Assembly (NCBI GenBank): GCA_020633495.1
Contig: JACKDR010000028.1
Location: 1-64,000 of the forward strand
DNA from: Kofleriaceae bacterium
GTDB lineage: Bacteria; Myxococcota_A; Polyangia; Haliangiales; Haliangiaceae
Length of the DNA: 64,000 nt
Direction of reading: 5' to 3'
Shown here: piece by piece, positions 36,660 through 45,200 of the stretch
Position numbering within the stretch: position 1 is the first letter of the stretch
Layout of the letters: every line of letters begins with the position of its first letter
Notes under the pieces: model-generated
Seen by the model: only the letters and a program-made list of their open reading frames with translations
The model's database searches: none
Told to the model about the DNA's origin: nothing
Program-made: the position numbers and the translations under genes

Positions 36660-37702
<1,043 letters not shown>

Positions 37703-37772
37703 GCGGACCTCCTGCCCGTCCCCTTCAGCACGCGCCGTGCCGCGGCCAAGCGCGCGAGATCACGCGGCCGCG

Positions 37773-37822
37773 GTCCGGTGTCCGGACAGCGTGTCCGGGC
37801 CGCGGCCGGTGCTGTCCGGGCC
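37773..37822. promoter_or_regulatory. TCCGG site array upstream of recA
   Basis: GTCCGGTGTCCGGAC (37773-37787) is a perfect palindrome with a 3-base centre and contains the 10-base palindrome TGTCCGGACA (37779-37788). TGTCCGGGCC follows at 37792-37801 and again at 37813-37822, exactly 21 bases (two helical turns) apart. The array starts 71 bases upstream of the recA ATG. It matches the design of the site before comM. Confidence 0.45.
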
Positions 37823-37890
37823 CCGACCACCGCCGCCGCGGCCGTCCGGCAGCCGGCCAGCGGCCGCGCGCGCTGGCACGAGGTTCTTCG

Positions 37891-37919
37891 TTGACCGACG
37901 ACGATCGGTCCGCTAGCGT
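37891..37919 (+). promoter_or_regulatory. Promoter of the tRNA pair, with an inverted repeat in the spacer
   Basis: TTGACC (37891-37896), a 17-base spacer, TAGCGT (37914-37919); predicted +1 about 37926, giving a leader of about 70 bases before the first tRNA. GACCGA (37893-37898) and TCGGTC (37905-37910) form an inverted repeat across the -35 and spacer, so the promoter may be regulated. Confidence 0.5.
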
Positions 37920-37995
37920 GAGGGCGTCGTGAACCGCTTCCGCTCATCCTCGAGTCGCTGACGCCGTCGCCCGTGCGGCGACGCTCGCTACTTTC

Positions 37996-38081
37996 GGAGG
38001 ATGAGAGGGCCATCGGCGGCCCTGCCCGTCTCGAAAACGGGATGCCGCGTCCGCGGCCGGGTTCGATTCCTACGTCCTCCG
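37996..38081 (+). tRNA. tRNA-Ser(CGA) with 8-bp acceptor stem and 4-position T stem
   Basis: Folded by hand. Acceptor GGAGGATG (37996-38003) pairs with CGTCCTCC (38073-38080), 8 bp with one T-G pair. D stem AGGGCC/GGCCCT, 6 bp, loop ATCGGC. Anticodon stem CCCGT/ACGGG with loop CTCGAAA, anticodon CGA (codon UCG). Variable arm GCCGC-GTCC-GCGGC. T arm CGGG-TTCGATT-CCTA, where the outermost pair is C-A. The discriminator is G (38081), as in serine tRNAs; CCA is not encoded. A canonical 7/5 fold would leave two T-stem mismatches, while 8/4 leaves one. U8 is absent. The long D stem and 12-position acceptor branch recall tRNA-Sec architecture, but the anticodon is serine. It is probably charged by SerRS. 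The next tRNA starts 2 bases after the discriminator. Confidence 0.75.
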
Positions 38082-38083
38082 CT

Positions 38084-38168
38084 GGAGGGTGCGCGTGCAC
38101 GGGCACGACACCGGTTGCTAGCCGGCTGGCCCCGCGAGGGGCGGGTTCGATTCCTACGCCCTCCGCCA
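38084..38168 (+). tRNA. tRNA-Ser(GCT) with 8-bp acceptor stem and 4-position T stem
   Basis: Same design as its upstream neighbour. Acceptor GGAGGGTG (38084-38091) pairs with CGCCCTCC (38157-38164), 8 bp with one T-G pair. D stem CGTGC/GCACG, 5 bp, with a 4-base loop ACGG. Anticodon arm ACCGG-TTGCTAG-CCGGC, anticodon GCT (codons AGC/AGU), with an A-C mismatch at its top. Variable arm CCCC-GCGA-GGGG. T arm CGGG-TTCGATT-CCTA, identical to the neighbour and again with a C-A outer position. Discriminator G followed by an encoded CCA (38166-38168). The shared T arm and acceptor ends suggest both arose by duplication and share the same processing and aminoacylation enzymes. Confidence 0.75.
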
Positions 38169-38185
38169 GGCGCGCTCGCCGCGCC
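38169..38185. terminator. Hairpin after the tRNA pair
   Basis: GGCGCG (38169-38174) and CGCGCC (38180-38185) form a 6-bp stem with a CTCGC loop directly after the CCA end and before the stop of the convergent lipoprotein gene. No T tract. Confidence 0.35.
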
Positions 38186-38192
38186 GCGGCCG

Positions 38193-39389
38193 CTACGGGT
38201 TCGCGCGCAGCGAGGTCAGGAAGGCGTCGCCGCGGGCGGCGTCGAGCTGCGCCGGCGGGCCCTCGACGATCGCGACGCAGCCGCGGCCGGCGATGCTCAG
38301 GATCCGGACCGCGCCGGCGTTGTCGGCGCTGGCGAAGGTGATCCAGGTCCCCGGCACCGACGACGGGACCAAGGTCGCGCCCGGCAGGCCCTGGCTCTGG
38401 GTCACCAGCGCGGCCTCGGTCATGCCGTCGAAGCAGGCGGCCTCGAAGCGGACCTCGCCGTCGCGCGCCTCGACCCAGTGCTGCGCCAGCGGCTGGCCGG
38501 CGGCGCCGGTGACGTCGACGCGCCAGGCCAGCGCGGAGCGGTCGACGTCGACGGCGTAGCCGCCGCCGATCGACACGATCGTCGTCGGGTGCGACGGGTC
38601 CGGGGCCGCCGGCGCGATGCCCTGGTAGGTGAGCTGGGTCGGCGACGGCGGCTCGGTGCGGCCGGCGTACGCGGCCGCGACCGCGTCGCGGATCGTCTGG
38701 TACGTCGGCCGCAGCGCGGGCCGCACCATCGGCAGCAGGTAGTCGTCGAGGGTGGCGACGACGAGCTGCAGGTGGACCCGCGACAGCCCGGCGTAGCTGG
38801 CGGGATCGGTGAGCCGGGTGACGACGGTGGCGCGGTGGGCGTCGCCGGCGTCGATGGCCTCGTAGAGCAGGCCGCAGACGACCATGGCGGCGCCGAGCCG
38901 CATCTGATCGATCCCGTCGAGCCGGGTGGCGCGGCGGTCGTCGTCGGGCTGGTGGGCGACGAACTCGGCGCCGGCGACGACCATCGCGCGCTCGACGTCG
39001 AACTCGAGCAGCGTCAGCTCGACGACCTCGTCGACGGTGGCGTGCGCCCGCGCCACCGCGGCGAGCTGCTTGATCGCCGGGAAGAAGCGGGTGATCTCCT
39101 CGAGGTTGTCGCCGAACTCGGTCCACGACAGGTCGGTCCAGGGGCTCGGGTCGACCAGCCGGGCGAACGCGGGCTCGCCGAGGTGGGGCAGGGTCGCTGG
39201 ATCCCCGACGTAACCGTCGACCGCGGCCAGCCACTCGGCGCGGGTCCAGCCCGTCGCGGCGGGCGTCGCGGCGGGCGTCTCCGGCGTCGCGGCGGGGGCG
39301 GCGTCGCGGTGGGTGCAGGCGGGGGTGGAGATCAGCGCCGCGGCGACGAGCCAGCGGGCAGGGACGGAGCGGGGATGACCGACACGCAT
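38193..39389 (-). CDS. Hypothetical lipoprotein
   Basis: 398 residues from ATG 39389 (a GTG at 39404 would add five). The signal peptide ends in ISTPAC, followed by an Ala/Pro/Thr-rich spacer. Residues about 50-230 are largely helical (ITRFFPAIKQLAAVARAHAT), and the C-terminal 150 residues are beta-rich (TTIVSIGGGYAVDVDRSAL, GTWITFASADNAGAVRI). No enzyme motif was seen. It should be lipid-anchored in the envelope. It is convergent with the tRNA pair and divergent from the PP2C-like gene, with no operon partner. Function unknown. Confidence 0.72.
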   Translation of the reverse strand: MRVGHPRSVPARWLVAAALISTPACTHRDAAPAATPETPAATPAATGWTRAEWLAAVDGYVGDPATLPHLGEPAFARLVDPSPWTDLSWTEFGDNLEEITRFFPAIKQLAAVARAHATVDEVVELTLLEFDVERAMVVAGAEFVAHQPDDDRRATRLDGIDQMRLGAAMVVCGLLYEAIDAGDAHRATVVTRLTDPASYAGLSRVHLQLVVATLDDYLLPMVRPALRPTYQTIRDAVAAAYAGRTEPPSPTQLTYQGIAPAAPDPSHPTTIVSIGGGYAVDVDRSALAWRVDVTGAAGQPLAQHWVEARDGEVRFEAACFDGMTEAALVTQSQGLPGATLVPSSVPGTWITFASADNAGAVRILSIAGRGCVAIVEGPPAQLDAARGDAFLTSLRANP

Positions 39390-39463
39390 CGCGGCACCAT
39401 GCACCGCCGCACGTCGGGCATCAACGGCGAGCGCGCTTCACCGGCGCGACGCGGGCGGTGCGC

Positions 39464-39469
39464 TAGGCT
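39464..39469 (+). promoter_or_regulatory. -10 box (TAGGCT) for a leaderless PP2C-like message
   Basis: TAGGCT ends 6 bases before the ATG at 39476; predicted +1 is the A of the start codon. A possible TTCACC lies upstream but 21 bases away, too far for a normal -35. Confidence 0.35.
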
Positions 39470-39475
39470 CGGGCG

Positions 39476-40396
39476 ATGTCGACGGGTGACGATCACGGGA
39501 CCACGCTGGTCGGGGTCACGCGCCGCGCCTGCTGGCCGGCCGCGCCGGGCGTCTACACCGAGGACGACGTCTGCGTCGATCCGGCGCTGGGGCTGGCGGC
39601 GGTGGCCCGCGGCGTCGGCGCGATCGGCGGACAGGGCAAGCCGGCCGGCAAGCTGGCGGTGTGGAGCGTCGCCGGCGAGCTGGCGCGCGCCGCGCCGGAC
39701 GAGGCCCGGGACGTGGTCCTGCGACGCGGCCTGGCGCGCGCCGACCAGGCGATCGCGCGGCTGACCGCGGCCTGGTCGCCGGGCCTGCTACGGCCGCACG
39801 CGATGATCGCGGCGGTGGTGCTCGACGGCGCCCAGCTGATCGTGGCGCACGTCGGGCGGTGCCGGGTGTCACGGCTGGGCCCGGCCGGCGTCGAGCCGCT
39901 GACCGTGGACCACACCGTCGCCGCCACGGGCGAGGTCGACGGGGCGCACCCGGCGGCGCGGGTCGTGACCCGCACGCTGGGGCGCGGAGGCACGCCCGAC
40001 CTCCGCCGCATCGACGTCCGGGCCGGCGACGTGCTGGCGCTGACCGCGCCGCCGCTCGAGGAGCGGGTCGCGCCGGCCGCGCTGGCGGACGCGCTGGGCC
40101 GCATCGCGGCGGCGGGCGTCGCGATCGCCCCGGTCGCCGACGCGCTGGTCGCGCAGGCGGCGTCGGCGTCGCCGCGGTCCGGCGCCGCGACGCTGGCGCT
40201 GGTCCGGATCGAGCGCGGCGGCGCCGTGGCGCCGGCGAGCCGGGCGTCGAGCGCGCCGCCGCGTCCGCCGTGGCTGTACCGGCCTGGGGCCGCGCTCGCG
40301 TCGCCGCCGCCGGCGTGGTGCGCGGGCGCGGCGGCCGGCGGGCCCGACGCCGCCTGGTTCGCCGAGGTCTTCGACGAGGTCATGGCCGGCGACTGA
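39476..40396 (+). CDS. PP2C-like protein lacking the catalytic metal ligands (probable pseudophosphatase)
   Basis: 306 residues. The order of motifs follows PP2C phosphatases, but each metal-binding aspartate is replaced. YTEDDVCVD matches the NEDxxxxD strand. LAAVARGVGAIGG stands where xxVADGMGG is expected (Asp to Arg45). LIVAHVGRCRVSRL replaces VGDSRxY, PLTVDHTVA matches the LTxDHS segment, and VLALTAPPLEE replaces LLCSDGL. The fold is therefore plausible but Mn-dependent phosphatase activity is not expected. It might bind phosphoproteins or act as a regulatory decoy for the window's Ser/Thr kinase (inference). The C-terminal 50 residues are Pro/Ala-rich. Could also be a diverged family that never was a phosphatase. 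Confidence 0.68.
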   Translation: MSTGDDHGTTLVGVTRRACWPAAPGVYTEDDVCVDPALGLAAVARGVGAIGGQGKPAGKLAVWSVAGELARAAPDEARDVVLRRGLARADQAIARLTAAWSPGLLRPHAMIAAVVLDGAQLIVAHVGRCRVSRLGPAGVEPLTVDHTVAATGEVDGAHPAARVVTRTLGRGGTPDLRRIDVRAGDVLALTAPPLEERVAPAALADALGRIAAAGVAIAPVADALVAQAASASPRSGAATLALVRIERGGAVAPASRASSAPPRPPWLYRPGAALASPPPAWCAGAAAGGPDAAWFAEVFDEVMAGD

Positions 40397-40477
40397 GCGC
40401 GGCGCGGGCGGCCCGGGCGCGCCGGGCCGCGGCGGTCGTCGTTGATCCGCACGCGCCATGCGTGCGACTGTGAAGCG

Positions 40478-40759
40478 ATGGGGAACCGATCCGTCGCGGT
40501 GGCGGCTGCGCTGGCGCTCGCCTTGTCGTCCGCCGGGTGCATGGGGCTGGTCGCGGCCAAGCGCGAGAAGCGTGACGTGCTCAACGTCGTGCTCGGCTTG
40601 CCGCTCGACGTCGCGCTCGCCTACGCGTCGATGGCCTCGATCTCGGCGATCAACGGCGACGGCTTCCAGCCCAGCGGCGCCTCGGTGCTGATCGGCTCGC
40701 TGGTCATCATGAGCCTCGACGCGCTGATGCTCCCGACCGCGCTGCGCGGCATCGACTGA
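40478..40759 (+). CDS. Small lipoprotein, YceK-like in size
   Basis: 93 residues from ATG 40478. The signal peptide VAVAAALALALSSAGC carries a lipobox. After KREKRDVLNVVLGLPLDVAL the chain contains two moderately hydrophobic stretches (ASMASISAI and VLIGSLVIMSLDALM), so the C-terminus may cross or lie in a membrane. The length and the 'P-LD-AL' pattern after the lipidated Cys recall small YceK/YidQ-type lipoproteins, but the match is weak. Function unknown. It stands alone between the PP2C-like gene and the next lipoprotein. Confidence 0.55.
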   Translation: MGNRSVAVAAALALALSSAGCMGLVAAKREKRDVLNVVLGLPLDVALAYASMASISAINGDGFQPSGASVLIGSLVIMSLDALMLPTALRGID

Positions 40760-40978
40760 CCGGGCCGGGGCGACGCGGGGCGGACGCGGGGCTGCGGATC
40801 GGCGGTCGGCGCGCTGGGGCTCCCGCGGGCCAGTCGGCCGCCAGGCTGGGTCCTCGGTGACCCGGGCAGCGCGACGACGACGCGAGATTCCGCGATGATA
40901 CGGGTGGCGCGACGCTTGCTGATGCGTGCCGCCACACGCCAACCCGCTTCACCTCGCAAACGCACAGGAGCAGTCGTC

Positions 40979-41533
40979 ATGTCGCATCGGTTCACGTTCG
41001 GTCTCGTCCTCGGTCTCTCGCTCGTCGTCTCCACCTCCGCCTGCAAGAAGGACAAGGCCGCCGACGGCGACAAGGCCGCCGCCAAGGCCGGTGACGCCGC
41101 CAAGGCCGGCGACTCCGGCAAGGCCGCGCCCGCCGCCAAGGGCGGCGGCATGGTCAAGCTCGACAAGCTCGGGCTGCAGTTCGAGGGGCCGTCGGACGCC
41201 AACGTCAGCGACGGCATCGGCGACGGCCAGCTGATGATCATGGCGCCCGGCCTGGTGTTCTCGGTCGGCGCGCCCGGCGACTCGGCGCCCAAGACGCTCG
41301 AGGAGGCGATCGAGGAGGCCAAGATCTACGACGGCGTCACGATCACCAAGCAGGACAAGACCGACGACGGCTGGGATCTCGAGTTCAACAACAAGGGCAG
41401 CATGGGCGCCAACTACTTCATCGACATCCGCCGCACCATCGGCGACAAGCCGGTGGCGTGCACGACCACGGTCAGCCAGCCGGAGCAGGCGGCGGCGGTG
41501 GTCAAGGCGTGCCAGTCGCTCAAGGCGCTGTGA
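40979..41533 (+). CDS. Hypothetical lipoprotein with charged Lys/Ala/Asp spacer
   Basis: 184 residues. CAGGAG lies 8 bases before the ATG. The signal peptide ends in VVSTSAC, and the mature part begins with a low-complexity KKDKAADGDKAAAKAGDAAK linker of about 40 residues, probably a flexible tether. The globular part (about 70-184) is alpha/beta, with LGLQFEGPSDANVSDG, MAPGLVFSVGAPG, and a Cys pair near VACTTTVSQPEQ and VKACQSL. No family was recognised. The 219-base region upstream has no other gene and holds its promoter and leader. Envelope-anchored; function unknown. Confidence 0.72.
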   Translation: MSHRFTFGLVLGLSLVVSTSACKKDKAADGDKAAAKAGDAAKAGDSGKAAPAAKGGGMVKLDKLGLQFEGPSDANVSDGIGDGQLMIMAPGLVFSVGAPGDSAPKTLEEAIEEAKIYDGVTITKQDKTDDGWDLEFNNKGSMGANYFIDIRRTIGDKPVACTTTVSQPEQAAAVVKACQSLKAL

Positions 41534-41602
41534 TCCGGCGCGACGTCGTCGGCGCGGGCCCACCGCGGCGGCGGCGTCGTCGAGGCTGCCGGTCGGGCGG
41601 AG

Positions 41603-41779
41603 TCAGCTGCGCCGCTCGCCGGCCTTGATCAGCGCCAGCGCGGCCAGGCCCAGGCCCACCGACGACGTCGGGTGCGCGCCCTGGGGCTGGCCGTGGGCGT
41701 CGACGTTGGCGCCGATGAGCGCGACGAAGATGGCCGCCAGCGCGGCGACGATGCCGAGAGCACGCAGGAGCTCGTTCAT
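41603..41779 (-). CDS. Small single-pass membrane protein
   Basis: 58 residues. LGIVAALAAIFVALIGANV is a strong transmembrane helix (about 8-27), and a second hydrophobic stretch (VGLGLAALALIKAG) lies near the C-terminus. No signal for cleavage. TACCAT at 41786-41791 sits 6 bases before the ATG, supporting a real leaderless gene. No family was recognised; it could be a small regulatory or structural membrane peptide. Confidence 0.45.
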   Translation of the reverse strand: MNELLRALGIVAALAAIFVALIGANVDAHGQPQGAHPTSSVGLGLAALALIKAGERRS

Positions 41780-41834
41780 GGGGCGATGGTATCGCGGCGC
41801 CCGGGGCGCGCGCCCGCCGACGCGCGCGCCCCGG

Positions 41835-42305
41835 TCACGCGGCGTCGAGCCGCGCGTCGAGCGCGCGCAGGTGCGCGGCGTGGCGGTCGGCCATGCCGTT
41901 GGGATCGTCCGCGGCGGCGCGCGCGAGCTGCCGGGCTCGCGCGGCAGCGTCGGGATCGCTGGCGACGCAGGCCGACCACAGCCACGCCTGGGCGATCTGC
42001 AGCGCGCGCACCTCGGCCATCGACGCCAGGCCCTCGCCGGCGCCCGTCGACCAGCTGCCGATCTCCCACTGCCGCGCCTCGGCCGCGGCCAGCTGCGCGG
42101 CCGCCTGCGCCGCGATCGCCGGCGCGACCGTGGCCTCGACCGCGGCGCGCACCTGCGCGACCAGGTCGCCGGCGGCCGCGACGCCGAGCAGGTCGCGGGC
42201 CCAGGCCTCGTGGGTCGCGCGCAGCCGCGCCACCGCGACGTCGCGCCGCGTGGCGAGCGCGGCGGCGAGCTCGGCGACCTCGGCGGCGAAGTCACGCGCG
42301 GTCAC
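41835..42305 (-). CDS. Unrecognised helical protein
   Basis: 156 residues from GTG 42305. Almost entirely predicted helical and Ala/Arg-rich: FAAEVAELAAALATRRDVAV, THEAWARDLLGVAAAG, QIAQAWLWSACVASDPDA. No signal peptide, membrane helix or metal motif. Third-position GC preference and the absence of stops support coding, but no family was recognised. It follows no obvious partner; the upstream gene on the same strand is a lipoprotein 83 bases away. Function unknown. Confidence 0.5.
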   Translation of the reverse strand: MTARDFAAEVAELAAALATRRDVAVARLRATHEAWARDLLGVAAAGDLVAQVRAAVEATVAPAIAAQAAAQLAAAEARQWEIGSWSTGAGEGLASMAEVRALQIAQAWLWSACVASDPDAAARARQLARAAADDPNGMADRHAAHLRALDARLDAA

Positions 42306-42388
42306 GGCGGCCCCGGCGACGCGGCGACGGCGGTCATGGCCCCAGTGTGCGCGCGAACGTGCGGCGGGGGAAGCCGGCGCGCGACCCG

Positions 42389-42892
42389 CTACATCGGCGT
42401 CGGTCGGCGCAGGTCGTCGAACGGCTCCTCCGCCTGCCAGGCGCCGTCGGCGCACACGTACCAGGCCGTGTCGCAGGCGCTGGTCGCGGCGCAGCGCTGG
42501 CCGTCGTCGCACGCGGGCGACGTGCCGCCGGCGGCCTCGAGCCGGGGCAGCACGAAGTCGCGGCACGGATCGTCGTCGGCGACGCAGCGCCACGCGTAGA
42601 TCGGATCGCGGCGCGGCGAGCCCTCGCAGCCGCCGGCGGCGACGCAGCCGCAGGTGGTGCCGTCGTAGCCGCACCGCGCGGGCGTGCCGGTGAGGGTGCA
42701 GGTGGCCGCGTGGGCGGGATCCGCCGGGCACGCGCCCGCGGCGGGCGGCGGCTGCGGCGCGGCGGCGGGCCTGGCGCAGGCGGCCAGCGTCGCCGCGATG
42801 GCGAGCCCCAGCGCGGCGGTGGCGGCGCGGGCGGGCGTGATCTGCGGGGCCGGGGGCGTCGACATCGGGGAGCGCGGCGGCATCGTCGCCAC
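42389..42892 (-). CDS. Cysteine-rich lipoprotein
   Basis: 167 residues from GTG 42892; ATG 42865 would give a more typical 29-residue signal peptide. The lipobox is TLAAC. The mature chain has about 13 further cysteines in patterns such as CTLTGTPARCGYDGTTCGC, CRDF and CDTAWYVCADGAW, suggesting several disulfides in a small exported module like those of myxobacterial surface proteins. No enzyme motif. Envelope-anchored; function unknown. Its start faces the molybdopterin oxidoreductase gene 76 bases away. Confidence 0.62.
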   Translation of the reverse strand: MATMPPRSPMSTPPAPQITPARAATAALGLAIAATLAACARPAAAPQPPPAAGACPADPAHAATCTLTGTPARCGYDGTTCGCVAAGGCEGSPRRDPIYAWRCVADDDPCRDFVLPRLEAAGGTSPACDDGQRCAATSACDTAWYVCADGAWQAEEPFDDLRRPTPM

Positions 42893-42968
42893 AGCTACGC
42901 ACGGGGCGCGGCGCGGATCTACCCCCGCGGGTCCGGCGCTCCCGCCGGCAGCGGCTACAGTATCCGCC

Positions 42969-45182
42969 GTGACGACGCTCTACCGCACCTGCCCGCTGTG
43001 CGAGGCGACCTGCGGCATCGCGGTGACGGTCGAGGACGGCGCGGTGCGCGACGTCCGCGGCGACCCCGACGATCCGTTCTCGCGCGGCCACCTGTGCCCC
43101 AAGGCCTGGGGCCTCAAGGCGCTCCACGAGGATCCCGACCGGCTGCGCCGCCCGCTGGTGCGGGTCGACGGCGAGCTGCGCGAGGCGTCGTGGCCCGACG
43201 CGTTCGCCGCCGCGATCGACAAGCTCGACGGCGTGCGCCAGCGCCACGGCAAGGACGCGGTCGCGGTCTACCTGGGCAACCCGGTGGCCCACAGCCTCGA
43301 CGCGCTGCTGTACGGGCCGGCGCTGATCCGCGCGCTCGGCACCACGCAGCGCTACAGCGCCAGCTCGGTCGACCAGCTGCCCAAGATGGTGACCGCGGCG
43401 CTGATGTTCGGCGGCGAGCTCACCGTGCCGGTGCCGGATCTCGATCGCACCGACCGGGTCATGATCTTCGGCGCCAACCCGGTGGTGTCGAACGGCAGCC
43501 TGATGACCGCGCCCGGCGTCGAGGACCGGCTGAAGGCGATCGTCGCGCGCGGCGGCCAGGTCGTCGTCGTCGATCCGCGCCGCACCGAGACCGCGGCGCT
43601 GGCCACCGAGCACGTCTTCATCCGGCCCGGCGGCGACGCGCCGCTGCTGCTGGCGATGATCGAGGCGCTGTTCGCCGACGGCCTGGTCACGCTCGGCGCC
43701 GCCGATGGTCACGCCGACGGCGTCGACGAGATCCGCGCGATCGCCGCGCGCTACCCGGCCGAGCGGGTCGCCGCCGCGGTCGGCGTCGACGCCGCGACGA
43801 TCCGCCGGCTGGCGCGCGACCACGCCGCGGCGGCGACCGCGGCCTGCTACGGCCGCATCGGCACCACCGCGCAGGAGCTGGGCACGCTGGCCAGCTGGGC
43901 GGTCGATCTGGTCAACGTGCTCACCGGCAACCTCGATCGCCCGGGCGGCGCGATGTTCGCCGACCCGGCGGCGCTGCCGGGCCGGCACCGCAAGCGCGGC
44001 CCGGTGCGGCTCGGCCGGTTCAAGAGCCGCGTCCTCGGCCTGCCCGAGGCGTTCGGCGAGCTGCCGGTGACGACGCTGGCCGACGAGATCCTCACCCCCG
44101 GCGACGGCCAGGTCCGGGCGCTGTTGACGATCGCCGGCAACCCGCTCTTGTCGGTGCCGGGCGGCGGCCGCCTCGCCGAGGCGATCGCGTCGCTCGAGGT
44201 CCGGGTCGCGGTCGACATCTACCGCAACGAGACCACCCGGCTGGCCGACGTCATCCTGCCGCCGCCGATGGCGCTGCAGCGCGACCACACCGACCTGGCG
44301 CTGTACCAGCTGGCGATCCGCAACGTCGCCAAGTACGCGCCGGCGACGCTCGACCGCGAGCCCGACCAGCCGGCGGAGTGGGAGATCCTGTTGACCCTGG
44401 CCAAGGGCCTGATGGGCATGGCGGCGGCGCCGCTCGAGGCCGCCGACGACGTCGTCGCGCGCGAGCTGATCGCGCGCGAGCTCGACGGCGCGCCCGCGGA
44501 GATCGCGCAGGGCTGGCGCGGCGACGACGTCATGACCGCGCTGGGCGACCGGCGCGGCCCGGCGCGGCTGATCGACCTGCTGCTGCGCACGGGGCCCTAC
44601 GGCGATCACTTCCGGTCGGGGCGCGGCGGGCTCAGCCTGGCGGCCCTGCTGCGCCAGCCGCACGGCGTCGACCTCGGGCCGCTGCGGCCGCGCCTGCCCG
44701 GGGTGCTGCGCACGCCCGACGGCCGCATCCCGCTGGCGCCGGCGCCGATCGTCGCCGATCTCGATCGCCTCGACGCCTGGCTCGACCGCCCGGCGCCCGA
44801 GGTGGTGCTGGTCGGGCGTCGCCAGCTGCGCAGCAACAACTCGTGGATGCACAACCTGCCGCCGCTGGCCAAGGGCAAGGAGCGGTGCACGCTGCGGGTC
44901 CACCCCGACGACGCCGCGCGCCTCGCGCTGGTCGACGGCGGCCAGGCGCGCGTCACCAGCCGGGTCGGCGAGGTCGTGGCGCCGGTCGAGATCTCCGACG
45001 AGATGATGCCGGGCGTGGTGTCGCTGCCGCACGGCTTCGGCCACGACGCCGACGGCGCCCGGCTCGAGGTCGCGCGCGCCAAGCCCGGCGTCAGCGCCAA
45101 CCTGGTCACCGACGACGCGCTCCGCGACGTCAGCGGCAACGCCGCGTTCAACGGCGTGCCGGTGACGGTCGCGCCGGCGTAG
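42969..45182 (+). CDS. Molybdopterin-dependent oxidoreductase with N-terminal 4Fe-4S site
   Basis: 737 residues from GTG 42969; TACAGT at 42956-42961 is a -10 box 7 bases upstream. The N-terminal cluster site is CPLCEATCGIAV with a fourth Cys in FSRGHLCPKAW (CxxC-x3-C-xn-C). Domains II and III bind the bis-MGD cofactor (IFGANPVVSNGSL, VVVVDPRRTETA, LNVLTGNLDRPGG); the C-terminal domain contains GRRQLRSNNSWMHN and VSLPHGFGHD. No twin-arginine signal, so it is cytoplasmic. The family includes formate dehydrogenases and BisC/acetylene hydratase relatives; the Mo ligand lies near RYSASSVDQLPK and appears to be Ser or another non-Cys residue. No electron-transfer subunits are adjacent, so the substrate is open. 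Confidence 0.88.
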   Translation: MTTLYRTCPLCEATCGIAVTVEDGAVRDVRGDPDDPFSRGHLCPKAWGLKALHEDPDRLRRPLVRVDGELREASWPDAFAAAIDKLDGVRQRHGKDAVAVYLGNPVAHSLDALLYGPALIRALGTTQRYSASSVDQLPKMVTAALMFGGELTVPVPDLDRTDRVMIFGANPVVSNGSLMTAPGVEDRLKAIVARGGQVVVVDPRRTETAALATEHVFIRPGGDAPLLLAMIEALFADGLVTLGAADGHADGVDEIRAIAARYPAERVAAAVGVDAATIRRLARDHAAAATAACYGRIGTTAQELGTLASWAVDLVNVLTGNLDRPGGAMFADPAALPGRHRKRGPVRLGRFKSRVLGLPEAFGELPVTTLADEILTPGDGQVRALLTIAGNPLLSVPGGGRLAEAIASLEVRVAVDIYRNETTRLADVILPPPMALQRDHTDLALYQLAIRNVAKYAPATLDREPDQPAEWEILLTLAKGLMGMAAAPLEAADDVVARELIARELDGAPAEIAQGWRGDDVMTALGDRRGPARLIDLLLRTGPYGDHFRSGRGGLSLAALLRQPHGVDLGPLRPRLPGVLRTPDGRIPLAPAPIVADLDRLDAWLDRPAPEVVLVGRRQLRSNNSWMHNLPPLAKGKERCTLRVHPDDAARLALVDGGQARVTSRVGEVVAPVEISDEMMPGVVSLPHGFGHDADGARLEVARAKPGVSANLVTDDALRDVSGNAAFNGVPVTVAPA

Positions 45183-45200
45183 CGGCGCGGCCGCCCGGGG

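Noticed and set aside
37996..38168. Interpretation as selenocysteine tRNA genes
   Set aside because: The 8-bp acceptor stem and long D stem suggested it, but anticodons are CGA and GCT, not TCA, and no selA, selB or in-frame UGA selenoprotein was seen.
42684..42968. N-terminal extension of the molybdopterin oxidoreductase
   Set aside because: The in-frame extension overlaps the divergent lipoprotein gene and lacks family similarity; the GTG at 42969 has a -10 box and gives the canonical N-terminus.
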